A stretch of DNA of 64,000 nucleotides from Mycobacteroides abscessus ATCC 19977 (GCF_000069185.1 NC_010397.1:3038001-3102000); one strand, 5' to 3'. Shown: positions 36,621 to 44,946, counted from the stretch's first letter. Numbers and translations are program-made. The notes: generated from the letters alone by a model not told the origin.

Positions 36621-37349
36621 ATGGCACTGCAACCGATCGCGCGTCAGTCGATACCCGACGAGATATTCAGCCAGCTCGCGGCGCAGGTTCTCACCGGAGA
36701 TCGCATCCCCGGCGACACCCTGCCCAGCGAACGGGCCCTTGCCGAAGCCCTCGGAGTGTCGCGCGCCGCGGTCCGCGAGGCACTCGGGCGCCTGGAACGT
36801 TCGGGGCTGATTCAGATCCGCCAGGGCGGATCGACGGTGATCCGCGACTACCGCAGCGACGCCGGCTTCGACGTGCTGCCGCTGCTACTGGCGTATGGCG
36901 GGGATGTGGACCGTCGCACCCTGGCCAGCGTCATCGAGGCGCGGGCCATCATCGGCCCTCAGGTTGCGCGACTGGCCGCACAACGAGCACATCAAACCCC
37001 CGGTGTCGCCGATCGGCTCCGCGCGATGACCAGCGAGTTGGAAGCGGAAGACGATCCGCTGCAACGGATGTGGCAAGCGCTCGGATTCTGGGAGCTGGTC
37101 ATCGATACCGCCGACTCAATCGCATTTCGACTCGTGTTCAACACCATGCGCGACTCGTATGTGCGGGCATTGGATGTCCTGGTGAACGTGATGGCGGCCG
37201 AGGTCGGAGACATCGGCCATTATCGCGCACTCGCCGACGCTATCGCACTGGCGGACCCTGACGCCGCACAGGATGCCGCCGCCGGAATGCTCGCCTTGGG
37301 CACCAAGGCTTTTGACAAGCTGCTGCGTGAGATGGAGAAGGAGAGATGA
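36621..37349 (+). CDS. FadR-subfamily GntR transcriptional regulator
   Basis: A 242-residue regulator: winged helix at about 8-75 (DEIFSQLAAQVLTGDRIPGDTLPSERALAEALGVSRAAVREALGRLE read in pieces) and an all-helical FCD-type effector domain at about 90-235. The ATG at 36621 lies 6 bases after TACGGT, so the transcript is probably leaderless; the in-frame extension upstream overlaps ridA. It overlaps the fatty acid hydroxylase-like gene by ATGA and therefore very likely controls it. The ligand may be an acyl-CoA or another small acid. Confidence 0.88.
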   Translation: MALQPIARQSIPDEIFSQLAAQVLTGDRIPGDTLPSERALAEALGVSRAAVREALGRLERSGLIQIRQGGSTVIRDYRSDAGFDVLPLLLAYGGDVDRRTLASVIEARAIIGPQVARLAAQRAHQTPGVADRLRAMTSELEAEDDPLQRMWQALGFWELVIDTADSIAFRLVFNTMRDSYVRALDVLVNVMAAEVGDIGHYRALADAIALADPDAAQDAAAGMLALGTKAFDKLLREMEKER

Positions 37350-38011
37350 CCCGCACCGCTACCCGCAAGGGCATGACCCTGCGCGACGCTCTTGCCGAAT
37401 TCATCAAGCACCCCACGCCGTGGATGCTGCTCGCCTGGTCCAGCGCCCTGATAATCGGCCGGATTACCTTGGGCAGCTGGTCAATCGCCGATGCGATCGT
37501 GCCAATCGCACTCGTGGCCATCTCCCCGATCGCCGAATGGCTCATCCACGTCGGCATCTTGCATTGGCGACCCCGTTCACTCGGACCAGTGACCCTCGAC
37601 TCTCGTCTTGCCCGCGACCACCGCCTGCATCATCAGGACCCGCGGGACGTTCCGCTGGTGTTCATCCCCTGGCCGAGCCTGATCGTGGTAATCGTCGGAG
37701 TGACCGCGATAGGCCTATTGATGTTCCCACGCAATGGACTTGGGCTCACCTTCGCGCTTGCCATCGCACTGTTCCTGATGTTCTACGAGTGGACGCACTA
37801 CCTGATCCATACCGACTACAAGCCTCGGCGTGCAATCTATCGCGCGGTCTGGCGCAACCACCGATACCACCACTTCAAGAATGAGAACTACTGGTTCACG
37901 GTCACCAGTTCGGGAACAGCCGACCGGCTGCTCGGAACCTTCCCGGATCCGCAGCAGGTGAAGTCTTCACCCACGGTGCGAAACCTGCACGCGCCCAGCA
38001 TTACCGGCTAG
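37346..38011 (+). CDS. Fatty acid hydroxylase / sterol desaturase superfamily membrane protein
   Basis: A 221-residue integral membrane di-iron enzyme. Four or five helices frame the histidine motifs: EWLIHVGILH, DHRLHHQD, EWTHYLIHTDY and NHRYHHFKNENYWF. These eight-plus histidines bind the two irons in this superfamily of hydroxylases and desaturases. The substrate is unknown; coupling to a FadR-type regulator favours a fatty acid or lipid. Its end overlaps by 4 bases the convergent small membrane peptide gene of the DUF692 operon. Confidence 0.87.
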   Translation: MTRTATRKGMTLRDALAEFIKHPTPWMLLAWSSALIIGRITLGSWSIADAIVPIALVAISPIAEWLIHVGILHWRPRSLGPVTLDSRLARDHRLHHQDPRDVPLVFIPWPSLIVVIVGVTAIGLLMFPRNGLGLTFALAIALFLMFYEWTHYLIHTDYKPRRAIYRAVWRNHRYHHFKNENYWFTVTSSGTADRLLGTFPDPQQVKSSPTVRNLHAPSITG

Positions 38012-38175
38012 TTTCCGGAGCCGGGGCCGTGACTGGCACCGGAATAGCCATTCTCCTGGTGATCAGGCCCATCAGCACGATTACGAGGCCTGCTACCCGA
38101 ATTGGTCGCCACAAAGAAACCCAGCCCCGCGACGAGCAGGACTATCACCGTCACAGCGACGATGACGGCGGTCAT
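38008..38175 (-). CDS. Small single-pass membrane peptide of the DUF692 operon
   Basis: A 55-residue open frame that starts in TGATG with the stop of the preceding gene, a strong sign of coupled translation. Residues 3-23 form one hydrophobic helix (TAVIVAVTVIVLLVAGLGFF). The remainder is polar with Arg, Asp, His, Ser and Gly and ends NGYSGASHGPGSGN. No cysteine is present. It resembles, in layout only, the membrane proteins with Gly-rich tails that accompany DUF692 enzymes in other actinobacteria. It might be the substrate or an anchor of the enzyme pair; this is inference. Confidence 0.6.
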   Translation of the reverse strand: MTAVIVAVTVIVLLVAGLGFFVATNSGSRPRNRADGPDHQENGYSGASHGPGSGN

Positions 38176-38603
38176 CACACCTCGGCCTGCTCCGGCCGTA
38201 ATGCGAAGTAACGCAACTTCTTTCCGAACGCGACCTGAAGTTCGCGCCGACCGCCGCGATGCACCAAGGCGATACGCCGCAGCCCTTCTGAGACCTCACG
38301 ATCCATCACCCAGTCACGCAGACGCGGGAGCTCATAGGTGTACTCGCGGAATTCCTTGGCATCGCACAGCACACAGCACTGCATCGAGTGCAACCGTGCG
38401 TACTGCTCAAATTCATACTCCCAGTTGGGCATTGCCGCGAGCCACGGCACCGCACTGGCCATGTCGAAACGTCGCTTGGCCCGCAGTTGCGCACCGGCTG
38501 TCAGCGCCGTGTACTCGTCAAAACCGGACGGAGCATTGCCCGCCAGCAGATCCGACAGCACAGATAGCTGGCGGCGGCGCAGGACCTCGCGGTTATCAAG
38601 CAT
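38175..38603 (-). CDS. Probable partner protein of the DUF692/MNIO enzyme
   Basis: A 142-residue soluble protein, unassigned. The N-terminal half (LLAGNAPSGFDEYTALTAG, then RRFDMASAVPWL) resembles the helical N-terminal domains of MNIO partner proteins, which recognise the substrate peptide. The middle contains three close cysteines (QCCVLC) and the block FREYTYELPRLRDWV. The ATG at 38603 overlaps the end of the DUF692 gene by 8 bases, and its stop overlaps the next start. The partner role is inferred from position and weak resemblance. Confidence 0.6.
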   Translation of the reverse strand: MLDNREVLRRRQLSVLSDLLAGNAPSGFDEYTALTAGAQLRAKRRFDMASAVPWLAAMPNWEYEFEQYARLHSMQCCVLCDAKEFREYTYELPRLRDWVMDREVSEGLRRIALVHRGGRRELQVAFGKKLRYFALRPEQAEV

Positions 38604-39492
38604 GAACAACACCCGCCTTGATCGCCTGGCGGACTATCGACAGGTCGGCACTCACGCTGGCTTCGTCGATCGATCCGTCACGCTCGATCAGCACGCCCAG
38701 GCTGCGGCCCGAAGTGAGCGCCACGAGTTCGGTCAGCAGATCAGCCACCGGCTCGATGATGGTGTCGGCATGGGTATCCCAATACAGGTCCCCCTCGAAA
38801 CGGCCGCCCGCAATATGCACATATGCGACGCGTTCAAGCGGGAAACGACGCAGCAGCGCGATGGGATCGGTGCCCGAGGCCACCGCCGTCGCGTACAGGT
38901 TGGGAATGTCGAGCACGAGCCAGCATTCGGTACGCCGCGAAAGTTCACGCAGGTAATCGGCCTCGCTGAGCTCATTTTCGGGCCATTGCAAAGTGGTGGC
39001 CACATTTTCCAGCGCCAACGGCACACCGAGATCGTCTTGAACCCGTGACACATTGTCCACCAGCACATCGAGAGCCAGCGTGGTGCGTGGCGGGGCCAGT
39101 AGGTGTCCGGCCTCGAGCACACCGCTGTGCCGCCCGTTCTCGAAACCCGCCCGCACGAAGGCCACGTGCTCGCTGACCATCGGCGCGTTCAGCTCGGCGG
39201 CCAGGGCGGCCAGATGCTTGACGCGCTTGGCGTCCGGCAGATCTGCCCCGGCAAGCCCCAAGGACACGCCGTGCGGCACCACTACGGTGCCCGCCTCACG
39301 CAGGCGCGTCAGTTCGGCGGGTAGCTCTCCGGGACGGAAGTTCTCGGCGACGATCTCGGTGAAGGCGAGGTTGAGCGAATCGTCGGTGACGGCGCCCTGG
39401 TTGAACATCGCAGCAAGCTCGGGGCGCCAGCAGGCGCCGACCACGGGCTCGTCGGCCAGCACGGTCTCAAGCGGGTGATTTGAAGAGGCCAC
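38596..39492 (-). CDS. DUF692 family protein, MNIO-type multinuclear iron oxidative enzyme
   Basis: A 298-residue TIM-barrel protein of the DUF692 family, whose characterised members (MbnB, TglH) are multinuclear iron enzymes that modify residues in peptides. The metal-site pattern is present: E50 (EIVAENF), H74 (PHGVSLGL), H109 (VSEHVAF), E162 (LALENVA), D195 (VLDIPNLY), H226 (YVHIAGG), D239 and H241 (DTH), E270 (LIERDG). The N-terminal WRPEL replaces the LRxxH of other MNIO proteins, as in the actinobacterial clade. The GTG has GGGGG 7 bases upstream. It heads a three-gene overlapping operon. Confidence 0.82.
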   Translation of the reverse strand: MASSNHPLETVLADEPVVGACWRPELAAMFNQGAVTDDSLNLAFTEIVAENFRPGELPAELTRLREAGTVVVPHGVSLGLAGADLPDAKRVKHLAALAAELNAPMVSEHVAFVRAGFENGRHSGVLEAGHLLAPPRTTLALDVLVDNVSRVQDDLGVPLALENVATTLQWPENELSEADYLRELSRRTECWLVLDIPNLYATAVASGTDPIALLRRFPLERVAYVHIAGGRFEGDLYWDTHADTIIEPVADLLTELVALTSGRSLGVLIERDGSIDEASVSADLSIVRQAIKAGVVHA

Positions 39493-39554
39493 CGCGGTTA
39501 CCCCCTTATCTCAAGACCGGCGAACTAGGCCAGTCTAGCTACCACGTTGATAGC

Positions 39555-39932
39555 TTAGTAAGTGGTTTGTGCCAGCGGCTCGAAAAAGCCATCCGGTCCC
39601 GGCCGGAAATTCGCTACGGAAGTCACCGCAGCGATCGGCAGCGGTCCGTACAAGTGAGGGAACAGCATCGATTCAGGGTCGCTAGGCACGCCTGGTTCCC
39701 AACGTACCGGACAGTCAAGCAGATTCAGGGCAACAGACAATACGACCAGATCACACCTCCCGCGATACAAGCGGTTGGCCGGAAGGTGAATCTGATACGG
39801 CGCGGAGAGGTGAATAAACCCGGATTCGGCCAGTGACGTGGGCCGATGCTCCCCCAGCGCACGTGCCCGCGCCCAGTCCTCGACGGAACACATGTGAAGA
39901 AGTTCGGCCGCGTCGGCGTCCCTCGACTGCAT
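39555..39932 (-). CDS. DUF952 family protein
   Basis: A 125-residue protein with the DUF952 hallmarks: LLHMCSVEDWARARALGEHRP, GFIHLSAPYQIHLPANRLYRG, and FPHLYGPLPIAAV. Members adopt an ADP-ribosyltransferase-like fold; the biochemical role is not settled. The ATG at 39932 lies 6 bases after GATACT, so the transcript is probably leaderless. It precedes the DUF692 operon on the same strand with 62 bases between, which include candidate promoter hexamers, so linkage is uncertain. Confidence 0.83.
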   Translation of the reverse strand: MQSRDADAAELLHMCSVEDWARARALGEHRPTSLAESGFIHLSAPYQIHLPANRLYRGRCDLVVLSVALNLLDCPVRWEPGVPSDPESMLFPHLYGPLPIAAVTSVANFRPGPDGFFEPLAQTTY

Positions 39933-40029
39933 CACACCAGTATCCGTTCCACTGCCGGGGGCGGCTCACTGCCCTGCACGGCCCGTGTAACACGCCCGAC
40001 GTGAGCCGCGACACACCGGACACACGTGG

Positions 40030-40057
40030 GGAACAACCGAAACCCCCCAAACGTCTG
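40030..40057 (+). promoter_or_regulatory. ECF-type promoter candidate upstream of the DUF7455 gene
   Basis: GGAACA at 40030-40035, a 16-base spacer, and CGTCTG at 40052-40057 resemble mycobacterial stress-sigma promoters (GGAAC, about 16-18 bases, then CGTT). The spacing equals that of the sigB promoter in this window. Leader about 60 bases. Confidence 0.4.
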
Positions 40058-40125
40058 ACAAAGTACATACATAGGCGCCGAGCGGTTCACCGGACCGCAA
40101 AGCTCAGGAGAGATACGGAGGAGCC

Positions 40126-40320
40126 ATGAACGCAACTCTGACCAGTCCAGAGCTGACGAAGGCTGACCGCTGCGATCGTTGCGGAGCGGCTGCCCGGGTC
40201 CGCGCCACACTCCCGTCGGGAGCCGAGCTGCTTTTTTGCCAGCATCACGCCAATGAGCACTCCGAGAAGCTGGCGGCCATGTCGGCGGTGCTGGTCATCA
40301 GCGGCCCGCTCGAGGATTAG
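40126..40320 (+). CDS. DUF7455 small zinc-binding-type protein
   Basis: A 64-residue protein with CDRCG at 16-20 and FCQHH about 20 residues later, a compact C-x2-C...C-x2-H metal site typical of the DUF7455 actinobacterial family. GGAGGAG lies immediately upstream of the ATG, the strongest ribosome site in the area. Function unknown; it lies between stress-associated genes and behind an ECF-like promoter. Confidence 0.8.
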   Translation: MNATLTSPELTKADRCDRCGAAARVRATLPSGAELLFCQHHANEHSEKLAAMSAVLVISGPLED

Positions 40321-40376
40321 TCACCGCGGTTTCACCCCCGGTAAGCACCACTGACCATCCCATCAGGAATGCTGGT

Positions 40377-41345
40377 GTGGCCATGAGTGAGAAGCCGCGC
40401 CATGTCTCGTTCGGTCGGGACGTCTTACACGTGATGCGTCGGACTGCCGTAAAGAGTTGGGACGACTCAATTTTCGCGCAGTCCGCGCAAGCCGCCTTCT
40501 GGCAGGTGTTGTCGTTGCCGCCGCTGCTGCTGGGCATCTTGGGCAGCCTGACTTTCGTCGGGCCGCTGTTCGGTCCGGACACGCTGCCTGAGATCCAGGA
40601 GCGGCTTGTCCGGGTGGCCAACAGCGTCTTCAGCAAGAGCGTCGTCACCGAAATCATCGAGCCCACAATCATCGACATCATGCGCGACGGGCGCGGCGAG
40701 GTGGTGTCGATCGGATTTGTGATCTCGTTGTGGGCGGGCTCGTCGGCGATTTCGAGTTTTGTGGACTCCGTGGTGGAGGCGCATGACCAGACACCACTGC
40801 GTCACCCCGTTCGTCAGCGGTTCTTTGCGCTGGGGCTGTATGTGGCCGCGCTGGCGATGGCGGTCGTGACATTGCCCATGGTGGCACTGGGCCCCAAGCG
40901 GATCGCGGAAGTGGTCCCCGACTCGTGGAACTCACTGCTGCGGTACGGCTACTTCCCGTTGTTGGGTATCGCGCTGGTGGCTCTGGTGACGCTGTTGTAT
41001 CGGGTATCCCTGCCCCGGCCGCTTCCTTCACACCGGCTGTGGATCGGCGCGCTACTGGCCGTGACGTTCTTCGCGATCGCCAGCCTGGGTCTGCGGTTCT
41101 ACCTCAACTGGATCACCGGCACCGGATACACCTACGGCGCGCTGGCCACGCCGATCGCATTCCTGCTGTTCGCGTTCATGCTCGGCTTCGCGATTGTGCT
41201 CGGCGCCGAGCTGAATGCCGCGATTGAGGAGAACTGGCCGGCGGGCGCAACACACGCCCGGCAGCTGCGGGAATGGCTGAGTCCCCAGAACGGCCAGAAC
41301 GGCCGGGACGACGGAACCCCCACACAGTCCCCCGAGGGCTGCTAG
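40377..41345 (+). CDS. YihY/UPF0761 family membrane protein
   Basis: A 322-residue membrane protein with six predicted helices (Rv2707 equivalent). It was once annotated as RNase BN in other bacteria, but its true role is unknown. QAAFWQVLSLPPLLLGILGSL near the start and GAELNAAIEENWPAG near the end are recognisable family stretches. The GTG at 40377 has AGGAA at a workable distance; ATG two codons on is the alternative. The tail overlaps the convergent DUF3039 gene by 4 bases. Confidence 0.85.
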   Translation: MAMSEKPRHVSFGRDVLHVMRRTAVKSWDDSIFAQSAQAAFWQVLSLPPLLLGILGSLTFVGPLFGPDTLPEIQERLVRVANSVFSKSVVTEIIEPTIIDIMRDGRGEVVSIGFVISLWAGSSAISSFVDSVVEAHDQTPLRHPVRQRFFALGLYVAALAMAVVTLPMVALGPKRIAEVVPDSWNSLLRYGYFPLLGIALVALVTLLYRVSLPRPLPSHRLWIGALLAVTFFAIASLGLRFYLNWITGTGYTYGALATPIAFLLFAFMLGFAIVLGAELNAAIEENWPAGATHARQLREWLSPQNGQNGRDDGTPTQSPEGC

Positions 41346-41575
41346 TCCTTTTTCATCATTTCGTAGATGCGCTTGCAGTCGGGGCACACCGGCGAGCCGG
41401 GCTTGGCCGAACGGGTCACTGGGAACACCTCGCCGCAGAGGGCGACCACGTGGTTCCCCATGACCGCGCTCTCGACGATCTTGTCCTTCTTGACGTAGTG
41501 GAAGACCTTCGGCGTATCGCTATCGGTGCTTTCGTCGACGGTGGTATCCGGACGCTCAAGGGTCTGCGTATCCAT
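41342..41575 (-). CDS. DUF3039 small zinc-binding-type protein
   Basis: A 77-residue protein (Rv2708c equivalent) conserved in actinobacteria. VALCGEVFPVTRS and PVCPDCKRIYEMM supply cysteines for a likely zinc site. The ATG at 41575 gives the family start (MDTQTLERPD); the longer open frame would run through the divergent DUF3099 gene. CACAAT lies 6 bases before the ATG, so the gene may be leaderless. Role unknown. Confidence 0.85.
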   Translation of the reverse strand: MDTQTLERPDTTVDESTDSDTPKVFHYVKKDKIVESAVMGNHVVALCGEVFPVTRSAKPGSPVCPDCKRIYEMMKKD

Positions 41576-41600
41576 TCCTACATTGTGACATTGTGGAGAT

Positions 41601-41993
41601 ATGAGAAAAGAGCTGTCGTTCGATGACGATGGCCGACCCGTACTCATCACCGCGGCTGCGGTCTCGGTAGAGGAGCAGCATCGCGCCCGGGTACGCCGTT
41701 ATCTGACGATCATGGCCTTCCGGATCCCGGCGCTCATCGGCGCCGCCTGGGCCTACAGCGTGTGGCACAACGGCTGGGTATCACTGGCAATCCTGGCGGC
41801 CTCTATCCCGCTGCCATGGATGGCTGTGCTGATCGCCAACGATCGCCCACCCCGGAAAGCCGAGGAGCCGCGCCGCTACGGCCCCCAGACGCAGCATCAC
41901 GCCCTGTTCCCCACCGCGGAACGCAGAGCCATCGATACCGCTTCTGCGCCGCAACCGCACCACCCGCCACAGGACTCCGCTGACCCGTCTTAG
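41601..41993 (+). CDS. DUF3099 membrane protein
   Basis: A 130-residue protein with two membrane helices (about 38-75, FRIPALIGAAWAY and VSLAILAASIPLPWMAVLI) and a polar Pro/His-rich tail (Rv2709 equivalent). ITAAAVSVEEQHRARVRRYL is the conserved N-terminal segment of DUF3099. The role is unknown. GGAG lies close to the ATG. It diverges from DUF3039 with only 25 bases between the starts and lies upstream of sigB. Confidence 0.82.
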   Translation: MRKELSFDDDGRPVLITAAAVSVEEQHRARVRRYLTIMAFRIPALIGAAWAYSVWHNGWVSLAILAASIPLPWMAVLIANDRPPRKAEEPRRYGPQTQHHALFPTAERRAIDTASAPQPHHPPQDSADPS

Positions 41994-42076
41994 GGGCAGC
42001 TATGTCAATTCTCAGGACATTCTCAGCTGCTAACGACGAATCCGCAGGTCAATGACGGCGATGTTCGGGAACCTCA

Positions 42077-42104
42077 GGAACTTTCTGGGGCCACCGGGCG
42101 TTGC
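42077..42104 (+). promoter_or_regulatory. ECF-type (SigE/SigH-like) promoter of sigB
   Basis: GGAACT at 42077-42082, a 16-base spacer, and CGTTGC at 42099-42104 match the GGAAC/CGTT elements used by mycobacterial SigE and SigH, which are known to drive sigB. The start of transcription would be near 42110, about 30 bases before the ATG. A second GGAACC lies 9 bases further upstream. Confidence 0.7.
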
Positions 42105-42140
42105 AACACATGAGACTTACGGATCAACTAGGAGGCAGCG

Positions 42141-43112
42141 ATGGCAAACGCCACCACCCGTCCGGCCCGCACCACCGAGTCCGAGGATCTGGACGCCCAG
42201 AGTCCAGCCGCCGATCTCGTTCGGGTGTATTTGAACGGCATTGGCAAGACCGCCCTGCTCACAGCGGAGGACGAAGTCGAGCTGGCCAAACGGATTGAGG
42301 CGGGGCTCTATGCCCAGCACCTTCTCGACACCAAGAAGCGTCTTGGCGAGGCCCGCAAGAAGGACCTGGCCGTGATCGTGCGGGAAGGCAACGCAGCGCG
42401 CAGCCATCTGCTGGAAGCGAACCTGCGTCTGGTGGTCTCGCTCGCCAAGCGCTACACCGGCCGCGGTATGCCCCTGCTGGATCTCATCCAGGAAGGCAAC
42501 CTGGGCTTGATCCGCGCCATGGAGAAGTTCGACTACGCCAAGGGCTTCAAGTTCTCGACGTACGCCACGTGGTGGATCCGCCAGGCCATCACCCGCGGCA
42601 TGGCCGACCAGAGCCGCACCATCCGCCTGCCCGTGCATCTGGTGGAGCAGGTGAACAAGTTGGCACGCATCAAGCGCGAGCTGCACCAGCGGCTCGGCCG
42701 CGAGGCCAGCGACGAGGAACTTGCCGAAGAGTCCGGCATCCCGGTGGAAAAGATCGGCGACCTGCTGGACCACAGCCGTGATCCGGTGAGCCTGGATATG
42801 CCGGTCGGTACCGACGAGGAAGCACCGCTGGGTGATTTCATCGAGGACACCGAGGCCATGTCGGCGGAGAATGCCGTCATCGCTGAGCTGCTGCACTCGG
42901 ATGTGCGCAGCGTGCTGGCCACGCTCGATGAACGCGAACAGCAGGTCATTCGGCTGCGGTACGGCCTCGATGACGGACAGGCGCGGACGCTGGATCAGAT
43001 CGGCAAGCTCTTCGGGCTCTCCCGCGAGCGGGTGCGCCAGATCGAGCGTGAGGTCATGGCGAAACTGCGCCACGGCGACCGCGCGGAGCGCCTGCGTTCG
43101 TACGCGAGCTAG
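42141..43112 (+). CDS. sigB: Group 2 (principal-like) sigma factor SigB
   Basis: A 323-residue sigma factor for stress and stationary phase. It has no long N-terminal tail and starts with region 1.2 ([20 protein letters not shown]). The 2.1-2.4 core ([40 protein letters not shown]), region 3 ([19 protein letters not shown]) and region 4.2 ([19 protein letters not shown]) are complete. AGGAGG lies 7 bases before the ATG. It is followed by a strong terminator and then ideR, the arrangement known in M. tuberculosis. Confidence 0.97.
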   Translation: MANATTRPARTTESEDLDAQSPAADLVRVYLNGIGKTALLTAEDEVELAKRIEAGLYAQHLLDTKKRLGEARKKDLAVIVREGNAARSHLLEANLRLVVSLAKRYTGRGMPLLDLIQEGNLGLIRAMEKFDYAKGFKFSTYATWWIRQAITRGMADQSRTIRLPVHLVEQVNKLARIKRELHQRLGREASDEELAEESGIPVEKIGDLLDHSRDPVSLDMPVGTDEEAPLGDFIEDTEAMSAENAVIAELLHSDVRSVLATLDEREQQVIRLRYGLDDGQARTLDQIGKLFGLSRERVRQIEREVMAKLRHGDRAERLRSYAS

Positions 43113-43132
43113 TGGACCTACTACCCTGCCCT

Positions 43133-43165
43133 CGGGGCGCTGCGTTCTGGAAGCGCAGCGCCCCG
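43133..43165 (+). terminator. Strong hairpin terminator between sigB and ideR
   Basis: CGGGGCGCTGCG (43133-43144) and CGCAGCGCCCCG (43154-43165) form a perfect 12-bp GC-rich stem with a 9-base loop, followed by ATTTA. It starts 21 bases after the sigB stop and separates sigB from ideR. Confidence 0.85.
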
Positions 43166-43213
43166 ATTTACGTTGTAGGTCGGTAGACTGAGCACGACCG
43201 TAAGGGGCGAGTA

Positions 43214-43900
43214 GTGAACGATCTTGTCGATACGACAGAGATGTATCTGCGCACGATCTACGACCTCGAGGAAGAGGGCGTCGTGCCGCTGCGTGCCCGC
43301 ATCGCCGAGAGGCTTGAGCAGAGCGGCCCGACGGTCAGCCAGACGGTGGCACGCATGGAGCGCGACGGCCTGCTGAACGTCGCCGGCGACCGCCATCTGG
43401 AACTCACCGATAAGGGCCGGGCACTCGCGGTTTCCGTGATGCGTAAGCACCGGCTGGCCGAGTGCCTGCTGGTCGACATCATCGGGTTGCCGTGGGAGGA
43501 CGTGCACGCCGAGGCATGCCGCTGGGAACACGTGATGAGTGAGGACGTTGAGCGCCGTCTGCTCACGGTGCTCAACAATCCGACCACGTCGCCGTTCGGT
43601 AACCCAATCCCCGGACTTTCCGAGCTCGGCGTCCCTGCCGACAGGTCCGAGAGTGCCAGCGCGGTGCGGCTCACCGAGATCCCGTCGGGATCGCAGGTCG
43701 CCGTGGTGGTGCGCAGGCTGGCCGAGCACGTGCAGGCCGACACCGACCTGTTGTCCCGACTCAAGGACGCCGGTGTCGTGCCCAACGCGCGCGTGACCGT
43801 GGAGTCCTCCCCCGATGGCGTCATCATCATCATCCCCGGGCACGAGAGCGTCGAGCTGCCCCACGAGATGGCTCACGCCGTGATGGTGGAGAAGGTCTAG
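43214..43900 (+). CDS. ideR: Iron-dependent repressor IdeR (DtxR family)
   Basis: Fe2+-activated repressor of siderophore genes and activator of iron storage, 228 residues. The metal ligands of DtxR/IdeR fall at the same residue numbers: M10, H79, E83, H98, C102, E105 and H106. An N-terminal winged helix (IAERLEQSGPTVSQTVARME), a dimerisation domain, and a C-terminal SH3-like domain (after about 145) are present. The GTG start follows AAGGGG. TAGACT at 43184-43189 is a likely -10. It overlaps the end of DUF4192 by 4 bases. Confidence 0.97.
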   Translation: MNDLVDTTEMYLRTIYDLEEEGVVPLRARIAERLEQSGPTVSQTVARMERDGLLNVAGDRHLELTDKGRALAVSVMRKHRLAECLLVDIIGLPWEDVHAEACRWEHVMSEDVERRLLTVLNNPTTSPFGNPIPGLSELGVPADRSESASAVRLTEIPSGSQVAVVVRRLAEHVQADTDLLSRLKDAGVVPNARVTVESSPDGVIIIIPGHESVELPHEMAHAVMVEKV

Positions 43901-44946
43901 CCCGCGCGCCGGATCTGTCTGGGTGGCAGGCTGATTCCCAGCTCGTGAGCGATCCGGTAACCGGTGTCGGCCAAGGTACCGATCTCGTCGGGCCGCATCC
44001 CGGAAAGCAGCGCGGACATCAATAACTGCCCCAGACGGTGATCCGCCTGCGCCATAAGCGCGGCATCCAGGGCAACACCCGCCAGCGGGCCATCACCACG
44101 CACATAAGCGCTGAAACCCAGCAGCACCAGCGCTTCGGCCCGCCAGGGCGGGGGCAGCAGCCTGCTCAGCGCCAACCAGAGCCGCTCGACATCCGCGGCC
44201 AGTGCACCGACCGCCAACGCGCACAGGGTGTCTCGCACACGCAGCGCCATCAGAGAACGAGCTATCGCAAGTATCTCGCGGTTCGACAGCGGCCGAAACT
44301 CGGCCGCCCGGCATGCCGTCCGCATCACGCGATTCACGGCACGCCGGTCTGCGGCGGCCGTGTCGCACGGCCCTTGAAAGGGGCGGCGCAATGAGACTGC
44401 CAGGGCCGCGGTGCGGGTCGTGTCGGTCGGCGCGATCAACGCCACCAAGTCTTCCCGGCGCCGGTGCACCGTCCTGCCTGCCAATACCGCGGCCGCGGTC
44501 AGCGGTGAGCACTGCGGATCGTCGACGGGCCCGCCCGCCCCGCATCCGTCGTAGCATCGCCACCATCCATGCGCTCCAACCCTGTCCACCACATGGCCGG
44601 CGATCAACGAAACGCCATGGTACTCAAGATGTTTTGCCAGTCGCCGAATGATGTCCCCGGCCTCCAGCTCATCGAGGACGGGACTGATGACCACGGCAAT
44701 CACCGCATCGGCCGGCCCGGGCCCGAGCACGGCGGCCAGCGCTTCGAATGCCGCGTGTTCAGGGTTGTCCAGGTCACGCAGATCCCTGCGCAGCACCGCC
44801 TCGATCAGTCCGTCGGCGAGCGTAACCACCACGAGGGAATCCTCGGGAATGAATCCCAGCATTGCCGGAAGTGCTGCGATCAAGGCCGAGGGCCGGTCCA
44901 GGCGAAAATCCGGGCGACCCGCAGGCCCGGGAATCAGTGATGTCAT
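43897..44946 (-). CDS. DUF4192 family protein
   Basis: A 349-residue actinobacterial protein of unknown function (Rv2712c equivalent). The N-terminal block ALIAALPAMLGFIPEDSLVVVTL and the C-terminal stretch VRGDGPLAGVALDAALMAQADHRL mark the family. It is soluble and Ala/Leu-rich with a cysteine pair (YDGCGAGG) mid-way. The ATG at 44946 gives the family start; the open frame continues upstream for 110 codons without support. Confidence 0.83.
   Translation of the reverse strand: MTSLIPGPAGRPDFRLDRPSALIAALPAMLGFIPEDSLVVVTLADGLIEAVLRRDLRDLDNPEHAAFEALAAVLGPGPADAVIAVVISPVLDELEAGDIIRRLAKHLEYHGVSLIAGHVVDRVGAHGWWRCYDGCGAGGPVDDPQCSPLTAAAVLAGRTVHRRREDLVALIAPTDTTRTAALAVSLRRPFQGPCDTAAADRRAVNRVMRTACRAAEFRPLSNREILAIARSLMALRVRDTLCALAVGALAADVERLWLALSRLLPPPWRAEALVLLGFSAYVRGDGPLAGVALDAALMAQADHRLGQLLMSALLSGMRPDEIGTLADTGYRIAHELGISLPPRQIRRAG

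Noticed and set aside
38029..38211. 60-codon plus-strand open frame downstream of the hydroxylase gene
   Set aside because: It is antisense to the small membrane peptide and the end of the partner gene, lacks a ribosome site, and has shadow-like composition (His/Arg/Asp).
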